Below, piece after piece: positions 25,854-34,702 of a stretch of DNA of 64,000 bases; position 1 is the first letter of the stretch; each line of letters starts with the position of its first letter. The translations under genes and the position numbers were made by a program. Under the pieces are notes generated by a model. The model searched no databases. It saw nothing but the letters and a program-made list of their open reading frames with translations, and had not been told where the DNA came from. This DNA is from Paenibacillus albidus (lineage in GTDB: Bacteria > Bacillota > Bacilli > Paenibacillales > Paenibacillaceae), in the NCBI RefSeq assembly GCF_014644435.1, contig NZ_BMKR01000004.1, forward strand, positions 62,001-126,000. Reading direction: 5' to 3'.

Positions 25854-26617
25854 AGCCGGGAATGGTGTCGATTGTCGGAGCGGGTCCAGGCGACCCTGAG
25901 TTGATTACAATAAAAGCAATGCGCCGTATTCAGGACGCGGATATCATTATGTATGACAGGCTGGTTAACGAGGAGCTGCTCAGCTATGCCAAACCCGGTG
26001 CCCGGCGCATCTACTGCGGGAAATCCCCGGGCTGCCACTCGATGCCACAAGACAAGATTGAGCAGCTGCTGGTCCAATATGGAGCCGAAGGGTATCGGGT
26101 AGTTCGTTTGAAAGGCGGGGACCCTTTCGTCTTTGGGCGCGGTGGAGAGGAAGCGCTCGCTGTGGCCGAAGCGGGAATTCCGTATGAAGTCATTCCGGGA
26201 ATTACCTCGGCGATTGGTGCTGCCGCTTCCGCCGGAATTCCGCTGACACACCGGGGCCTTGCAGCTTCGCTGGCGATTGTTACCGGCAGCCGCTGCCATG
26301 AACAGAATGCTCCGGTTCGCTGGGATGAGCTTGCCCGAGGTGTGGATACAATTGCCGTGTATATGGGAGTGAGCCAGCTCGGCTTCATTCGCGAACAACT
26401 TTTACTGCATGGCAAAAGTGCAGCTACACCTGTGGCCCTGCTTGAGAACGGAACTACAGCGCGCCAACGGATCATTACGGGCACGCTGGATAACATCGAT
26501 AAGCTGGCCGTGGCAATGAAGGTCACCAATCCGGCGCTGATTATCATCGGCGAAGTCGTCAAGGTGCGGGAACAACTGCTTCATCTTCAAAATGATGTGA
26601 AATCACAAATTGTCTAA
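25850..26617 (+). CDS. cobA: Uroporphyrinogen-III C-methyltransferase
   Basis: A 255-residue SUMT (NasF-like). It begins with the family motif VSIVGAGPGDPELITIKAMR and has YDRLVNEELL, VRLKGGDPFVFGRGGEEA and VIPGITSAIGAAASAGIPLTHRG, all needed for SAM and tetrapyrrole binding. It makes precorrin-2 for siroheme, the cofactor of NirB, which explains its place at the end of the nir operon (ATGA overlap with nirC). Ferrochelatase/dehydrogenase functions (CysG-like) are not in this protein. Confidence 0.93.
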   Translation: MKPGMVSIVGAGPGDPELITIKAMRRIQDADIIMYDRLVNEELLSYAKPGARRIYCGKSPGCHSMPQDKIEQLLVQYGAEGYRVVRLKGGDPFVFGRGGEEALAVAEAGIPYEVIPGITSAIGAAASAGIPLTHRGLAASLAIVTGSRCHEQNAPVRWDELARGVDTIAVYMGVSQLGFIREQLLLHGKSAATPVALLENGTTARQRIITGTLDNIDKLAVAMKVTNPALIIIGEVVKVREQLLHLQNDVKSQIV

Positions 26618-26663
26618 ATCTGCTCTGTATCCAATGAAGAGCAATAGGTACGCAGTTCGCAGT

Positions 26664-26713
26664 AAGAGGTGTCCGGCGGAAAGTCAATTCGACTTCCGGG
26701 GCAGCTCTTTTTT
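26664..26713 (+). terminator. Terminator of the nir operon
   Basis: An imperfect long stem starting AAGAG and closing CTCTT, with an inner core GGAAAGTC / GACTTCC and six T after it. It lies 47 bases behind the sumT stop. Confidence 0.75.
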
Positions 26714-26797
26714 GCTGTGCTGTCCACCTTCAAGCAGGGGATCAGCACAAGCATTTCACCCGGAGTCTGCATGTACTAATCAAAAGGATGTGATGAG

Positions 26798-27568
26798 ATG
26801 ACGGAAGCGGAATTTATGGCCGCCATCGCCCCTTACGCTGTGCAAGATATGCGGCGAACCGGAATTGCGGCTTCGCTTACCATCGCCCAGGCTGCGCTTG
26901 AATCCGGCTTCGGCAACAGCGAGCTTACGGTTAGAGCCCATAACCTGTTTGGAATGAAGGGCAAAGGGCCGGCCGGAAGCATAAATATGCAAACTACTGA
27001 ATACGTTGATGGAAAAGCGGTAAAAGTAACGGCTACTTTTCGCGCTTATCATAACTGGGGAGAATCCGTGAAGGATCATTCGGCACTGCTTTTGAATGGA
27101 GTCTCATGGAACCGCAATCTGTACAGCCGGGTAGTGGGAGCCCCGGGACAAACCGCAGCCAGGGAAATCGCTGCAGCCGGTTATGCGACAGATCCGAATT
27201 ATGCCGCGAAGCTGATTCAAATGATGGACAGGAACAATCTGTACCAATATGACAAGGAAGCCGAGGAGGGGGACGAATTGTCTGCTGAGGATAAACAGAA
27301 GCTGACGGAACTTGAAGTGGAGCTGAAAGCCTTACGTGCGCTGCTAGACAGACTGACCGTAAGCAAGGACACCATTAACCTTGTGGCCGACCGGGTGTCA
27401 GCGCTCGAGAGCCGCGCCGGGATGGCGGTTCCGGTGTGGGCACAGCCTGCGGTACAGGCGGCGGTAGAAGCCGGATTGCTGGACACCCCGGGAAGCGGAA
27501 GTTATGATTTTTACCGAATATTGACCGTCCTGAACCGTGCAGGTCTGCTAAAGGCCGGAAAGGAGTGA
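26798..27568 (+). CDS. Glucosaminidase-family endolysin
   Basis: A 256-residue protein without signal peptide. Residues 5-140 form a glucosaminidase (FlgJ/LytF type) domain: SLTIAQAALESGFGNSEL with the catalytic Glu, NLFGMKGKG, and FRAYHNWGESVKDHSALL. A short coiled-coil linker (about 150-205) and a C-terminal helical segment follow (about 210-256, APVWAQPAVQAAVEAGLL-like). Lack of a signal peptide and the holin gene nine bases downstream fit a phage-type lysis module. No other phage gene is present, so it may be a domesticated lysis pair. Confidence 0.8.
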   Translation: MTEAEFMAAIAPYAVQDMRRTGIAASLTIAQAALESGFGNSELTVRAHNLFGMKGKGPAGSINMQTTEYVDGKAVKVTATFRAYHNWGESVKDHSALLLNGVSWNRNLYSRVVGAPGQTAAREIAAAGYATDPNYAAKLIQMMDRNNLYQYDKEAEEGDELSAEDKQKLTELEVELKALRALLDRLTVSKDTINLVADRVSALESRAGMAVPVWAQPAVQAAVEAGLLDTPGSGSYDFYRILTVLNRAGLLKAGKE

Positions 27569-27576
27569 AAGATGAC

Positions 27577-27858
27577 ATGGGCAATGCTGCGCTGGACAGT
27601 GTGCTTGCTTTTGCATCGGTGTTGGCTGTATTTGTGATGGCGCTTGTCCAGCTCGTGAAGAACAGTGTGAATCTTCCGAAAACAATCATTCCTGCCGTCG
27701 GGCTGGTTATAGGGCTGCTGGTCGGGGCTCTTGCTTATCCATTCACAGAGATGGAACTGGTGCTCCGGCTGTGGGCCGGTGGGCTCGCAGGGCTGTCGGC
27801 GACCGGACTTTTTGAGCTGGCCTTTAACAAGCGGAGTGGGACCACAAAAGACGAGTGA
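27577..27858 (+). CDS. Holin-like two-TM protein
   Basis: The start is ATG 27577 (AAAGGAG 11 bases upstream; GTG 27565 has no spacing). The 93-residue product has two hydrophobic helices (about 6-26 and 37-56), a further amphipathic stretch and a charged tail NKRSGTTKDE. It directly follows the endolysin gene, the usual arrangement of holin and lysin. Assignment rests on size, topology and context rather than a diagnostic motif. Confidence 0.7.
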   Translation: MGNAALDSVLAFASVLAVFVMALVQLVKNSVNLPKTIIPAVGLVIGLLVGALAYPFTEMELVLRLWAGGLAGLSATGLFELAFNKRSGTTKDE

Positions 27859-27871
27859 ACTGAGCTGATTG

Positions 27872-28124
27872 TATAGATTGAACCTGAAAATATAAAAAGA
27901 TGGGAAGAGTGACGGAGGGGGATTTTGGAAATGGAGGAGCGGTAGCGACCGCCCGAAAGCTTTCCGCAGGAAAGCTCGCATCGTAAGCATGAGCTGTCTG
28001 CAGATTTCAACCGCGTAGAGCGGTATAAATGAAGAAATCTGCAGACAACAGCGGCTGGAAGTCCAAACATTCGCCGTAGTCGCGATCCAATACCAATTAG
28101 AAAAAATTATAAGTCCAATCTATA
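27872..28124. repeat. MITE-like structured intergenic element
   Basis: The 253-base non-coding block has imperfect terminal inverted repeats (TATAGATTGAACCT at the left; read inward on the other strand TATAGATTGGACTT at the right). Inside are several stems: GCGGT / ACCGC near 27934-27949, AGCTTTCC / GGAAAGCT at about 27956-27975, and the 14-base arms TGTCTGCAGATTTC / GAAATCTGCAGACA at about 27992-28052. It lies between the holin gene and a hypothetical gene. It may be a mobile miniature element or a conserved structured RNA; I cannot tell copy number from this window. Confidence 0.55.
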
Positions 28125-28248
28125 TAGTAGCTCAGGCAGGTTAGACTGGCTTACAAGAAATCAGACTTTTCTCCCCGGTAATCCAACCATGCCATACGGC
28201 AAGGTCTGAAATACAATATTGTATGTCCACAAGGAAGGGGGTGCTCAT

Positions 28249-28671
28249 ATGGGCACTTATTTAGATGCAAGAACCTCGCAGAATGCCAGTTTTGCCAACT
28301 CTATCTCCATACCGATTCTGCTCATCAATACACCGCAGCTGTTTGGACAAATCGGGTTGATTACCGAAGGGGCCGGAGCGAATCCGCGCGTTCTTCTTAA
28401 AGGTACTATTTCTTTGCAGATCCCGCTGGCTTTGCTGGGAATTACGATTACGATTGTCAGAGGCACGTTGCCGACGGATCCGCTCGTATATTCTGCTACT
28501 TCAACCTTTAATCTAAGTCTTTTGGCTCCGCAAGTGATTGTCTTCTCCGCAGCTGATTTCCTGCCGCCGATTACGCCGCAGCTGACTTACACGGCATTCG
28601 TCGCTTCGAACGCGCTCGGGACGATCCGGGTAGGACCGGAAAGCTTTGACGGTATTCTTGTCTCGGATTAG
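28249..28671 (+). CDS. Hypothetical beta-rich protein, possibly spore surface
   Basis: The start at ATG 28249 follows AAGGGGG; the frame from 28219 is longer but without a ribosome binding site. The 140-residue protein is rich in Leu, Ile, Thr and Pro, has no signal peptide or Cys, and has long beta-type segments (SIPILLINTPQLFGQIGLI, IPLALLGITITIVRG). The C-terminal part (PITPQLTYTAFVASNALG) resembles trimeric exosporium/collagen-tail beta domains in style only. A YjcZ-like spore peptide gene follows 100 bases later. I do not know the function. Confidence 0.6.
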   Translation: MGTYLDARTSQNASFANSISIPILLINTPQLFGQIGLITEGAGANPRVLLKGTISLQIPLALLGITITIVRGTLPTDPLVYSATSTFNLSLLAPQVIVFSAADFLPPITPQLTYTAFVASNALGTIRVGPESFDGILVSD

Positions 28672-28770
28672 AGGAAGGATATAGGCTTATTGTTGCGTCA
28701 TTGGCCCAATCGGTAAAGGGACTCGGGGCATATGCTGTATTGTAGTCATAAAGAACGAGGAGGTTATCTC

Positions 28771-28905
28771 ATGGGTGCAGATTGCGGTTATGGCGGCAAC
28801 GTTGGTGGAGTGGGTATGGGCCCGGGAAGTCCCTGGACATCTACAGGAGCGATTCTGGTCCTCTATATCCTGCTTGTAATTATTTTAAGTGCTTGCATGT
28901 TCTAG
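28771..28905 (+). CDS. YjcZ-family small sporulation protein
   Basis: A 44-codon gene with GAGGAGG before the ATG at 28771. The peptide begins MGADCGYGGNVGGVG (Gly/Tyr-rich) and ends with a single hydrophobic helix GAILVLYILLVIILSACMF, the architecture of YjcZ/SscA-type small spore proteins that are made in the mother cell. The Cys residues at both ends are unusual. A strong terminator follows. Assignment is by composition and topology; the family is degenerate. Confidence 0.7.
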   Translation: MGADCGYGGNVGGVGMGPGSPWTSTGAILVLYILLVIILSACMF

Positions 28906-28921
28906 TGATAATAGCTAATCT

Positions 28922-28960
28922 GAAGCCCATCTCCGGCATTGCCGGGAATGGGCTTCTTTT
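28922..28960 (+). terminator. Terminator after the YjcZ-like gene
   Basis: The stem GAAGCCCAT / ATGGGCTTC with an inner CCGG / CCGG part, followed by TTTT, lies 17 bases after the stop. Confidence 0.88.
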
Positions 28961-29003
28961 AATTATGGTATAATTAATTTAAAATTTAAAGGGAAAGGAT
29001 GTA

Positions 29004-29600
29004 ATGACTATAGAGATTATGGAACGCTTAAGAAATGAAACGGCCGTTTATCATAAAGAAATTGAACAGAACAAATATGCGGCAGCCATCATGAACCAGT
29101 CTTTGACACTGGAGGATTATAGAAATTATCTGGAGAAGTTTTACGGTTTTGTGGAACCTGCTGAAACGCAGGCGGCGGCTTTGCTTGAAGCACAGCAAAC
29201 GGGATTTGATCTGGGAGTCAGGGGAAAGACGGCGCTTTTGGAAAGAGACTTGCTTTTTTTAGGGGCCAGTGAGCAGGAACTTGAAAAACTTCCCAGATGC
29301 AGCGAGCTGCCGGATATTTCTACTATCCCCCGCCTGCTGGGTTTCTTCTATGTGATGGAAGGTTCTACGCTGGGCGGCCAGATGATAACCAAGCTGCTGA
29401 AGAAGAATCTGCCGGTCAGTCCCGAAACGGGCCTCGAATATTTTAATGCTTACGGACCGGACACGAAGGAACAGTGGGCCGGATTCCGTCAACTGCTGAC
29501 TGAGGCATCTGCTGCTCATCAGGCTGATGAGCAAATCGTGGAGGCTGCCAAGGCAACCTTTCACCTGCTGGGGAAATGGTTGGAACTCCACACAGACTAG
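29004..29600 (+). CDS. Biliverdin-producing heme oxygenase
   Basis: A 198-residue all-helical heme oxygenase. RNETAVYHKEIEQN carries the proximal His (about residue 17), and RLLGFFYVMEGSTLGGQMI (about 110-128) is the distal-helix Gly-rich motif of bacterial enzymes of the BphO branch. It opens heme to biliverdin, CO and iron. No phytochrome gene is beside it. Together with the HmoA-like gene at 9332, the window encodes two unrelated heme-degrading enzymes. The start has GGAAAGGATGT upstream. Confidence 0.85.
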   Translation: MTIEIMERLRNETAVYHKEIEQNKYAAAIMNQSLTLEDYRNYLEKFYGFVEPAETQAAALLEAQQTGFDLGVRGKTALLERDLLFLGASEQELEKLPRCSELPDISTIPRLLGFFYVMEGSTLGGQMITKLLKKNLPVSPETGLEYFNAYGPDTKEQWAGFRQLLTEASAAHQADEQIVEAAKATFHLLGKWLELHTD

Positions 29601-29620
29601 CAATTCGCTTTGATATGCAA

Positions 29621-29662
29621 AGGGGCGTCCCACAACCATTCCGCATGGTTGTAGGGCGCCTC
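29621..29662. terminator. Bidirectional terminator after heme oxygenase
   Basis: A 16-base imperfect stem GGCGTCCCACAACCAT / ATGGTTGTAGGGCGCC lies between the heme oxygenase stop and the stop of the opposing lipoprotein gene. Confidence 0.8.
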
Positions 29663-29668
29663 TTACGT

Positions 29669-30226
29669 TTAAACGATAAGTTTATGGAAAGCCGCGGAAT
29701 CAAAACGGTCCCCCTGCAGAAGCCATTGCCCATTCACATCAAATAGAGTCAAAACGCCTTCCAAGGGTACGCGGTTTTGCTCTTTTCCATCCGGACCAAA
29801 CAAAATCAGCTCCACCTTATACCTTAAGTCCACTATAGTATCCCTGTGGTCCATCACGCTGAATTGAAGACTTTCCGGTTTTAAAGAAAGCTGCTGTTTA
29901 TTGGCGATTTTTAATGGCAAAGCGGTGTACCCCGTATCCACAGCTTTTTTCTTAAAATATTCTGTAAAAAAAAGCGTCATCTCTTCATTTCTGGTTTGAA
30001 GTGATTCGGTGGATAGGATATCTTCGCAAGCGATAACATTGTATTCTTTATTTTTGTATGCTTCTGCAGCTTTTATTGCCGCATTTATGGATTGTTCATT
30101 TAAAGTATTATTCTCTGAGGCAGGAGCTATGTTTTGAGAGTCACTGGTTGATACAGATGAACTGCACGCCGTAACTAATAAAAGTGATAATAAGGAAATG
30201 AAAAGCACACTCGGGAACTTCCGCAC
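29669..30226 (-). CDS. Hypothetical lipoprotein
   Basis: I choose GTG 30226 because GAGGAGGG is seven bases upstream; the 30250 start has none. The 185-residue product has a lipoprotein signal (hydrophobic core LFISLLSLLLVTAC; cleavage before Cys at about 21), then a Ser/Thr/Asn-rich linker. The rest is a small alpha/beta domain with FDVNGQWLLQGDRFDSAAFHKL near the C-terminus, like NTF2/lumazine-type lipoproteins. Function unknown. Confidence 0.7.
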   Translation of the reverse strand: MRKFPSVLFISLLSLLLVTACSSSVSTSDSQNIAPASENNTLNEQSINAAIKAAEAYKNKEYNVIACEDILSTESLQTRNEEMTLFFTEYFKKKAVDTGYTALPLKIANKQQLSLKPESLQFSVMDHRDTIVDLRYKVELILFGPDGKEQNRVPLEGVLTLFDVNGQWLLQGDRFDSAAFHKLIV

Positions 30227-30442
30227 AATAATCCCTCCTCTATAAGCCAATAGGATAACTTTACCATATATCTCATGTCAAAACCATTATGGCTGTTCGT
30301 CCTTGTAACTCATAAAGTGGCAGCAGAACGCAGCAAATCGCTCTGTAATACTTTTTTCGAATCAAAAAGCCCATTAAAGAATATTTCACCTATTAATCGC
30401 GGTTTGTTACTCTTACATTGTTATCTAAAGGAGGTAAAAAGG

Positions 30443-31431
30443 ATGAACTATCGGAAATTGGGTGCAAGCGGCTTATCGGTCAGTGAGATTGCTTTTGGAA
30501 ACTGGATTACCCATGGTGCTCAAGTGGATAATGACACGGCCAAAGCTTGTGTCCATGCTGCACTGGATGCGGGAATTACTACATTTGACACAGCGGATGT
30601 GTATTCGGACACGAAGGCGGAGACGGTGCTGGGACAAGTCTTAAAGGAGTGCGGCGGGAAAACATCGAGTTGTGTACCAAGGTCTATCAGCCTACAGGAA
30701 TAGGGCCTAATGATCGAGGGCTTTCCCGAAAGCATATTATGGAAGCCTGCAACTCTTCGTTGAATAGGTTGCAGACGGATTATATAGATGTTTATTATGC
30801 CCATAGATTTGATAAAAAGGTTTCGCTGGAGGAGACCTTTCTGGCCTTCTCGGATCTGGTGCGCCAAGGGAAAGTTCTGTATGTCGGGATCAGCGAATGG
30901 ACGGCTGAACAGATAACACAAGCGGCGGTTTTGGCCCGGGAGTTGAGAGTTCCCCTGGTGGCTAGTCAGCCACAATATTCGATGTTATGGCGAGTGATCG
31001 AAGCGGAGGTGATCCAAGCCTGCGAGCGGGAAGGAATCGGACAGGTGGTCTGGTCACCGCTTGCGCAAGGAATTCTTTCAGGGAAATATCTGCCGAATGA
31101 ACCGATACCGCAGGGGTCCCGTGCTTCAACTTCAGCGGGTTCTCCATTTTTTGAACGATTAGCTGGTCAGTGGCTGCACACAGAGGTTCTTGAGGCTGTA
31201 TCCAGACTTTCCTCGCTTGCACGTGAAGCGGGGTTGACGCTTCCGCAATTGGCCTTAGCATGGGTGCTGCAGAATCCACAGGTGTCGGCTGCAATCATAG
31301 GGGCATCCAGACCAGAGCAAGTGAAAGAAAATGTTAAGGCTGCAGGGATACGTCTTGAGCCTGAATTGATGAGTGAGACCGATAAGATATTAGAGGGACT
31401 AGTTGAGCGTGATCCTAAAAAAACCGGTTAA
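30443..31431 (+). pseudogene. Aldo/keto reductase with a one-base frameshift
   Basis: ATG 30443 (AAAGGAGG upstream) begins MNYRKLGASGLSVSEIAFGNW, a standard aldo/keto reductase start with the catalytic D in DTADVYS (Tyr of the tetrad visible). After LKE at about 30650 the frame breaks into CGGKTSSC and stops at 30703. The +1 frame from 30649 continues correctly with RRENIELCTKVY (catalytic Lys), the YIDVYYAHRFD segment (catalytic His) and the NADPH-binding C-terminus IIGASRPEQVKENV to 31431. One missing G after GAGTG (30647-30651) would restore a normal 329-residue YghZ-type enzyme. It is either inactivated recently or a base error. Confidence 0.8.
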
Positions 31432-31438
31432 ATACATC

Positions 31439-32339
31439 TCATTTGCTAACACTTTGCCTGGAATTCTTTTCTTGTAAAATCTCAACAAATGCAGAGATGA
31501 TGGCCTGATTCGTATCCGTTCTCCAAGCGGCATAGAAGGGGACAGGCGGCGCTTTTTCTTCAAAGGGACGATACACGACTCCGCTGCGCTGGAAAACGGA
31601 AACCGAAGAAGGGACAATGGAAACCCCCAGGTTCGCTGCCACAAGGTTTACAATGGTATACATCTGCACCGCTTCCTGTACAACATGGGGATAAACATCA
31701 TGCTCTGCGCAAAAGCCCATAATAAGATCATAAAAAGGAAGACCGAGCTGACGCGGAAAAAAGATGAAAGGTTCGGAACGCAAAGAGGAGACTGACAATG
31801 CCGGCAGCTTAGTAAGCAGATGTTGATCAGGCAATACGGCAACCAGGGTCTCGTTAATCAAGCTGCAATGATTAATATCCTTTGCCGGCTCAATGAAGCG
31901 CATGAATCCGATATGGAGAGTACCTTCATGCAAGGCCTGCCATTGCTGAGCAGAAGTCAGTTCCCGTAGATTTAGCTGTATTTTCGGGAAACGTTCCCGG
32001 AATATTTTCAGAACATCGACCATCATTCCACCCTCTGCAGAACCGATAAAAGCAATGTTTAAATGTCCAATGATGCCTTGACTTGCCAGTTGTACAGTTT
32101 TAATAGATCGCTCCAAGTTGAGATAAGATCATTTTGGCTTCCTCTAAAAAAACAGATCCCGCCGGTGTGATGCGAACTTGACGCTTGTTCCGTTCAAATA
32201 GTTGCACACCAAGTTCTTGTTCCAGGGCTTGAATCTGCTGGGTTAACGGAGGTTGTGTCATATTTAATTTCTCCGCTGCACGATGGAAGTGAAGCTCTTC
32301 CGCAACCGCAATAAAGTATTGTAATTTTCGTATATCCAT
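31439..32339 (-). pseudogene. LysR-family regulator with a one-base frameshift
   Basis: The N-terminal frame (from ATG 32339) encodes a complete LysR winged helix, MDIRKLQYFIAVAEELHFHR to FLEEAKMILSQL, then hits a stop at 32100. The next frame continues as ERSIKTVQLASQGIIGHLNIAF with the normal effector domain to 31439. The join (about 32112-32118) needs removal of one base (CAACTTGGAGCG). It is convergent with, and only seven bases from, the broken aldo/keto reductase, so the two genes, maybe once one unit, decayed together or share an error-prone sequence. Without the shift it would be about 300 residues. Confidence 0.8.
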
Positions 32340-32393
32340 TTTGTGGTCCTCTTTCTCAGCAGATAAAGGTTGACGTGCCGTGAAAAACTGCTG

Positions 32394-32954
32394 TTAAATG
32401 CACATTTTACAAGGAATTTCTCCTTTTCCAAAGCAGGATTTACAAGGAGTATTAGTCCAGAACATAAAATCCACCTGTAGCCCACTTCCACCGCAGTTTG
32501 GACATTTAATAACTTGACGACCACCACATCTTGAACAATTTGTTTGCAGAGGTATAGTTTTTTTGGGGGGTTCATTTTTTATTGACTTTATATTCTTATT
32601 TAATGCCGCATTAATTTCGGTACGCATAACGGGTTCTTCTCTTTTAGCTATTAGACTTAACTCAATAGCTTTTTCGATAGACTCACTAAAAAAATCTTGT
32701 TTAATAAACTTTTTCAATGATTGTATAGGGGTAGGGCTATCAAGGATTTTCTTAAGCTTTTTTCGCTCAACTTCAGCAATATTAGAGGAAGATAGATTAT
32801 TATATAGTAGATTTGCTATTTTGGGATGATCGCAAAGTAGGGCAAGTATAATATCCTCTATCTCAATTAATCCGTTTTTCAACTGGAAAGAATTAAGTTT
32901 CTTCTCAACATTTTTAATATCGCCTAGGTAAACATAAGGTATGTATTCTTTCAT
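32394..32954 (-). CDS. AT-rich hypothetical protein with DnaJ-like zinc-finger repeats
   Basis: A 186-residue protein. Residues 1-115 are charged and helical with no known motif (ERKKLKKILDSPTPIQSLKK). Residues about 138-186 contain four CxxC(x)G repeats (CSRCGGRQ, CPNCGGSG, CKSCFGKG, CKMC) like the DnaJ cysteine-rich zinc domain, but no J domain or chaperone C-terminus is present. The gene is clearly more AT-rich than its neighbours, which suggests transfer. The stop is at the last Cys-x-x-Cys-Ile, so the second zinc site is at the very C-terminus. Confidence 0.6.
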   Translation of the reverse strand: MKEYIPYVYLGDIKNVEKKLNSFQLKNGLIEIEDIILALLCDHPKIANLLYNNLSSSNIAEVERKKLKKILDSPTPIQSLKKFIKQDFFSESIEKAIELSLIAKREEPVMRTEINAALNKNIKSIKNEPPKKTIPLQTNCSRCGGRQVIKCPNCGGSGLQVDFMFWTNTPCKSCFGKGEIPCKMCI

Positions 32955-33534
32955 AGGTACTTCTCCCGTTTCACAAAGTTAAGATTATAAGGATAATAAG
33001 ACCCCATTACCTTGGTCGGGGGCCATTCTGCATACTATTCTCTTGATATTATAACATAAAGGGGAGATGGCGATGGTTTGGGAGCAGGATGGGCTTTTCC
33101 GACAGCGAGTGAAACAGAGATCCAGCGGACAAAGTTGCGAATGCTGTGATTTTGCTGGACAAGCTGTGCTGGGTGTATGAGCAGTACCGGCGCCGTAGAG
33201 AGTGACTCTGCCTGGCTGGCCCCCGACGAACGCAGCAGCAGCATAAACGACGACATGCCCGCACAGGAGTTTGCGGGCTTTTTGTATGCCGTCTTTGAAT
33301 GGTACTGTCGGCTTCCAGTGCGAGGACGCGGTGGCTGATTTCTTCGGTAGGAACAGGTCAACGCTTATGACCTGCGAGCAGCATGACCGTGCCTGCAGGA
33401 CTATAGAGTTGTACCCGATTTTCTGTGTCGTCAATTAATCGCGTTACCAGTAGCGTCAACTGCTATCTAAGGTGCGAAAGTTGAGTTGTTTAGAAAAAAG
33501 GATGCCCCCACAAGGTGGAGCACCCATGCTAACC
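32955..33534. other. Gene-poor stretch with possible remnant and a terminator
   Basis: No frame here has a believable start and ribosome binding site. On the plus strand, short segments in two frames (GWAFPTASETEIQ, then DKVANAVILLDKLCWVYEQY to a stop near 33200) look like the broken end of a protein-coding gene. A typical terminator hairpin GCCCGCA / TGCGGGC with TTTTT at 33257-33283 follows. The rest holds nothing I can name. Confidence 0.4.
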
Positions 33535-33942
33535 CTATACTTTTACAATTAAATAAAGGTATAAATTTAATCTGCTTGATGATGTGTTGTGGAGAGATGT
33601 GACCCAGACATGTGGATGTCTGGGGAAATTTTCTACAGCATATACAGGGGCTAGCGGATCGGTTGCAAATCCTGCACTGATTACTCTTTCAGTTGATGTT
33701 CCGGATAAACGGCAAACCAGATATTCATTCGGATTCAATACAAATGTCCACTTATAAAGTTTAAAGCCTTGACCATGAGCATCACTATCTGCTTCTTGAG
33801 GGGTGAACTCAACATCTCGATTCGGTACTACCCTACTTACGGCTCCAGACATTTTTTGTTGCGGAAAATAAGTGTTCGTATGGACCCAACCAGCAGGTGT
33901 GGAGGGGACATATGAATTTGCAAAATGGGGATTACGGTACAT
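33535..33942 (-). CDS. Hypothetical protein, 135 residues
   Basis: It starts at ATG 33942 with AAAGGAG 11 bases upstream. There is no signal peptide, Cys pair or membrane segment. It is rich in Tyr, Asn, Pro and beta-type segments (WTFVLNPNEYLVCRLSG, HPHVWVTSLHNTSSSRLNLYLYLIV), as in spore-surface or capsid-like proteins. I do not recognise the family. It stands alone in a decayed neighbourhood. Confidence 0.55.
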   Translation of the reverse strand: MYRNPHFANSYVPSTPAGWVHTNTYFPQQKMSGAVSRVVPNRDVEFTPQEADSDAHGQGFKLYKWTFVLNPNEYLVCRLSGTSTERVISAGFATDPLAPVYAVENFPRHPHVWVTSLHNTSSSRLNLYLYLIVKV

Positions 33943-34220
33943 TCGATTAACAACTCCTTTAGTTGAATGGTCTATCTTATGAACCCATAAAAAAGTTGAA
34001 CGTTGTCCTTAGAATTTATTTGTAATCAAAAGGAATTGATGTAAAATAATCTCTATTAAAGTGGACGGTGGGTAAAAACTGTCTTTATTTTAAATTACTC
34101 TCTTTGTCCCATCCCGGGCGAAGCAGGCTGGCCCTTTTCCGGTCTTATAAAATAGTTTGAAATTTTTGTTGATTTGTGACGATAATAGGAATATAGAAAC
34201 TTTTACCAAGGGGAGGTTGT

Positions 34221-34701
34221 GATGCAGAAATTTATATCCTGAATATAGTAGGTGCGACTCTATTTGCTGGAGCCTTGTCCTTTGCGGATTCCGCGGGGCT
34301 TATCGGGAAGAAAGTAACCGGAGTATTTACAATTGAGAAAAATGGAAAAAAGGTCGCTGAAAGCGGCTATTATTAACGGATCTGCCTATGCTCCGGTGTG
34401 TGCAGTTGCGGAAGCGACTGGAGCGGGATTAACGGTCGAAGGGAAGAAGATAATTATGAGCGAAACGAATACTACGACAGCAGCTAATGGAGGTCACAAG
34501 ACAATCGCTGAACTGCAGATTGATCGCAAGAAAATTACAGGTGCGATTGACCAACGGAAATTGAATAGCACTGACTTAGAAGCGAATGCCATTCCATTAT
34601 TTGAGGCATACAAACAAGTAGTCGACAAGAAAAAGACAGAAATAGCTACACTCCAGCAGCTAACCGAAATTGATGCAAAGATCACTGTGTTGCTGAAATA
34701 G
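34221..34701 (+). pseudogene. Stalk-domain (copper amine oxidase N-like) protein with two frameshifts
   Basis: ATG 34221 (GGGGAGG upstream) gives MQKFIS and a stop. The next frame gives a signal-peptide-like NIVGATLFAGALSFADSAGL and the domain start IGKKVTGVFTIEKNGKKVAE, stopping at about 34373. A third frame gives AAIINGSAYAPVCAVAEATG, the classic stalk-domain strand, and a helical tail (about 60 residues) to 34701. Two single-base shifts (near 34233 and after GCTGAA at about 34360) reunite the parts into the usual stalk-domain-plus-coil protein common in Paenibacillus. The third-frame ATG/TTG starts lie inside the domain, so this is not an intact gene. Confidence 0.7.
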
Positions 34702-34702
34702 A

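Noticed and set aside
27872..28124. tRNA, tmRNA or known riboswitch
   Set aside because: None of the stems forms a cloverleaf or a known aptamer core that I recognise; described as an unknown structured element instead.
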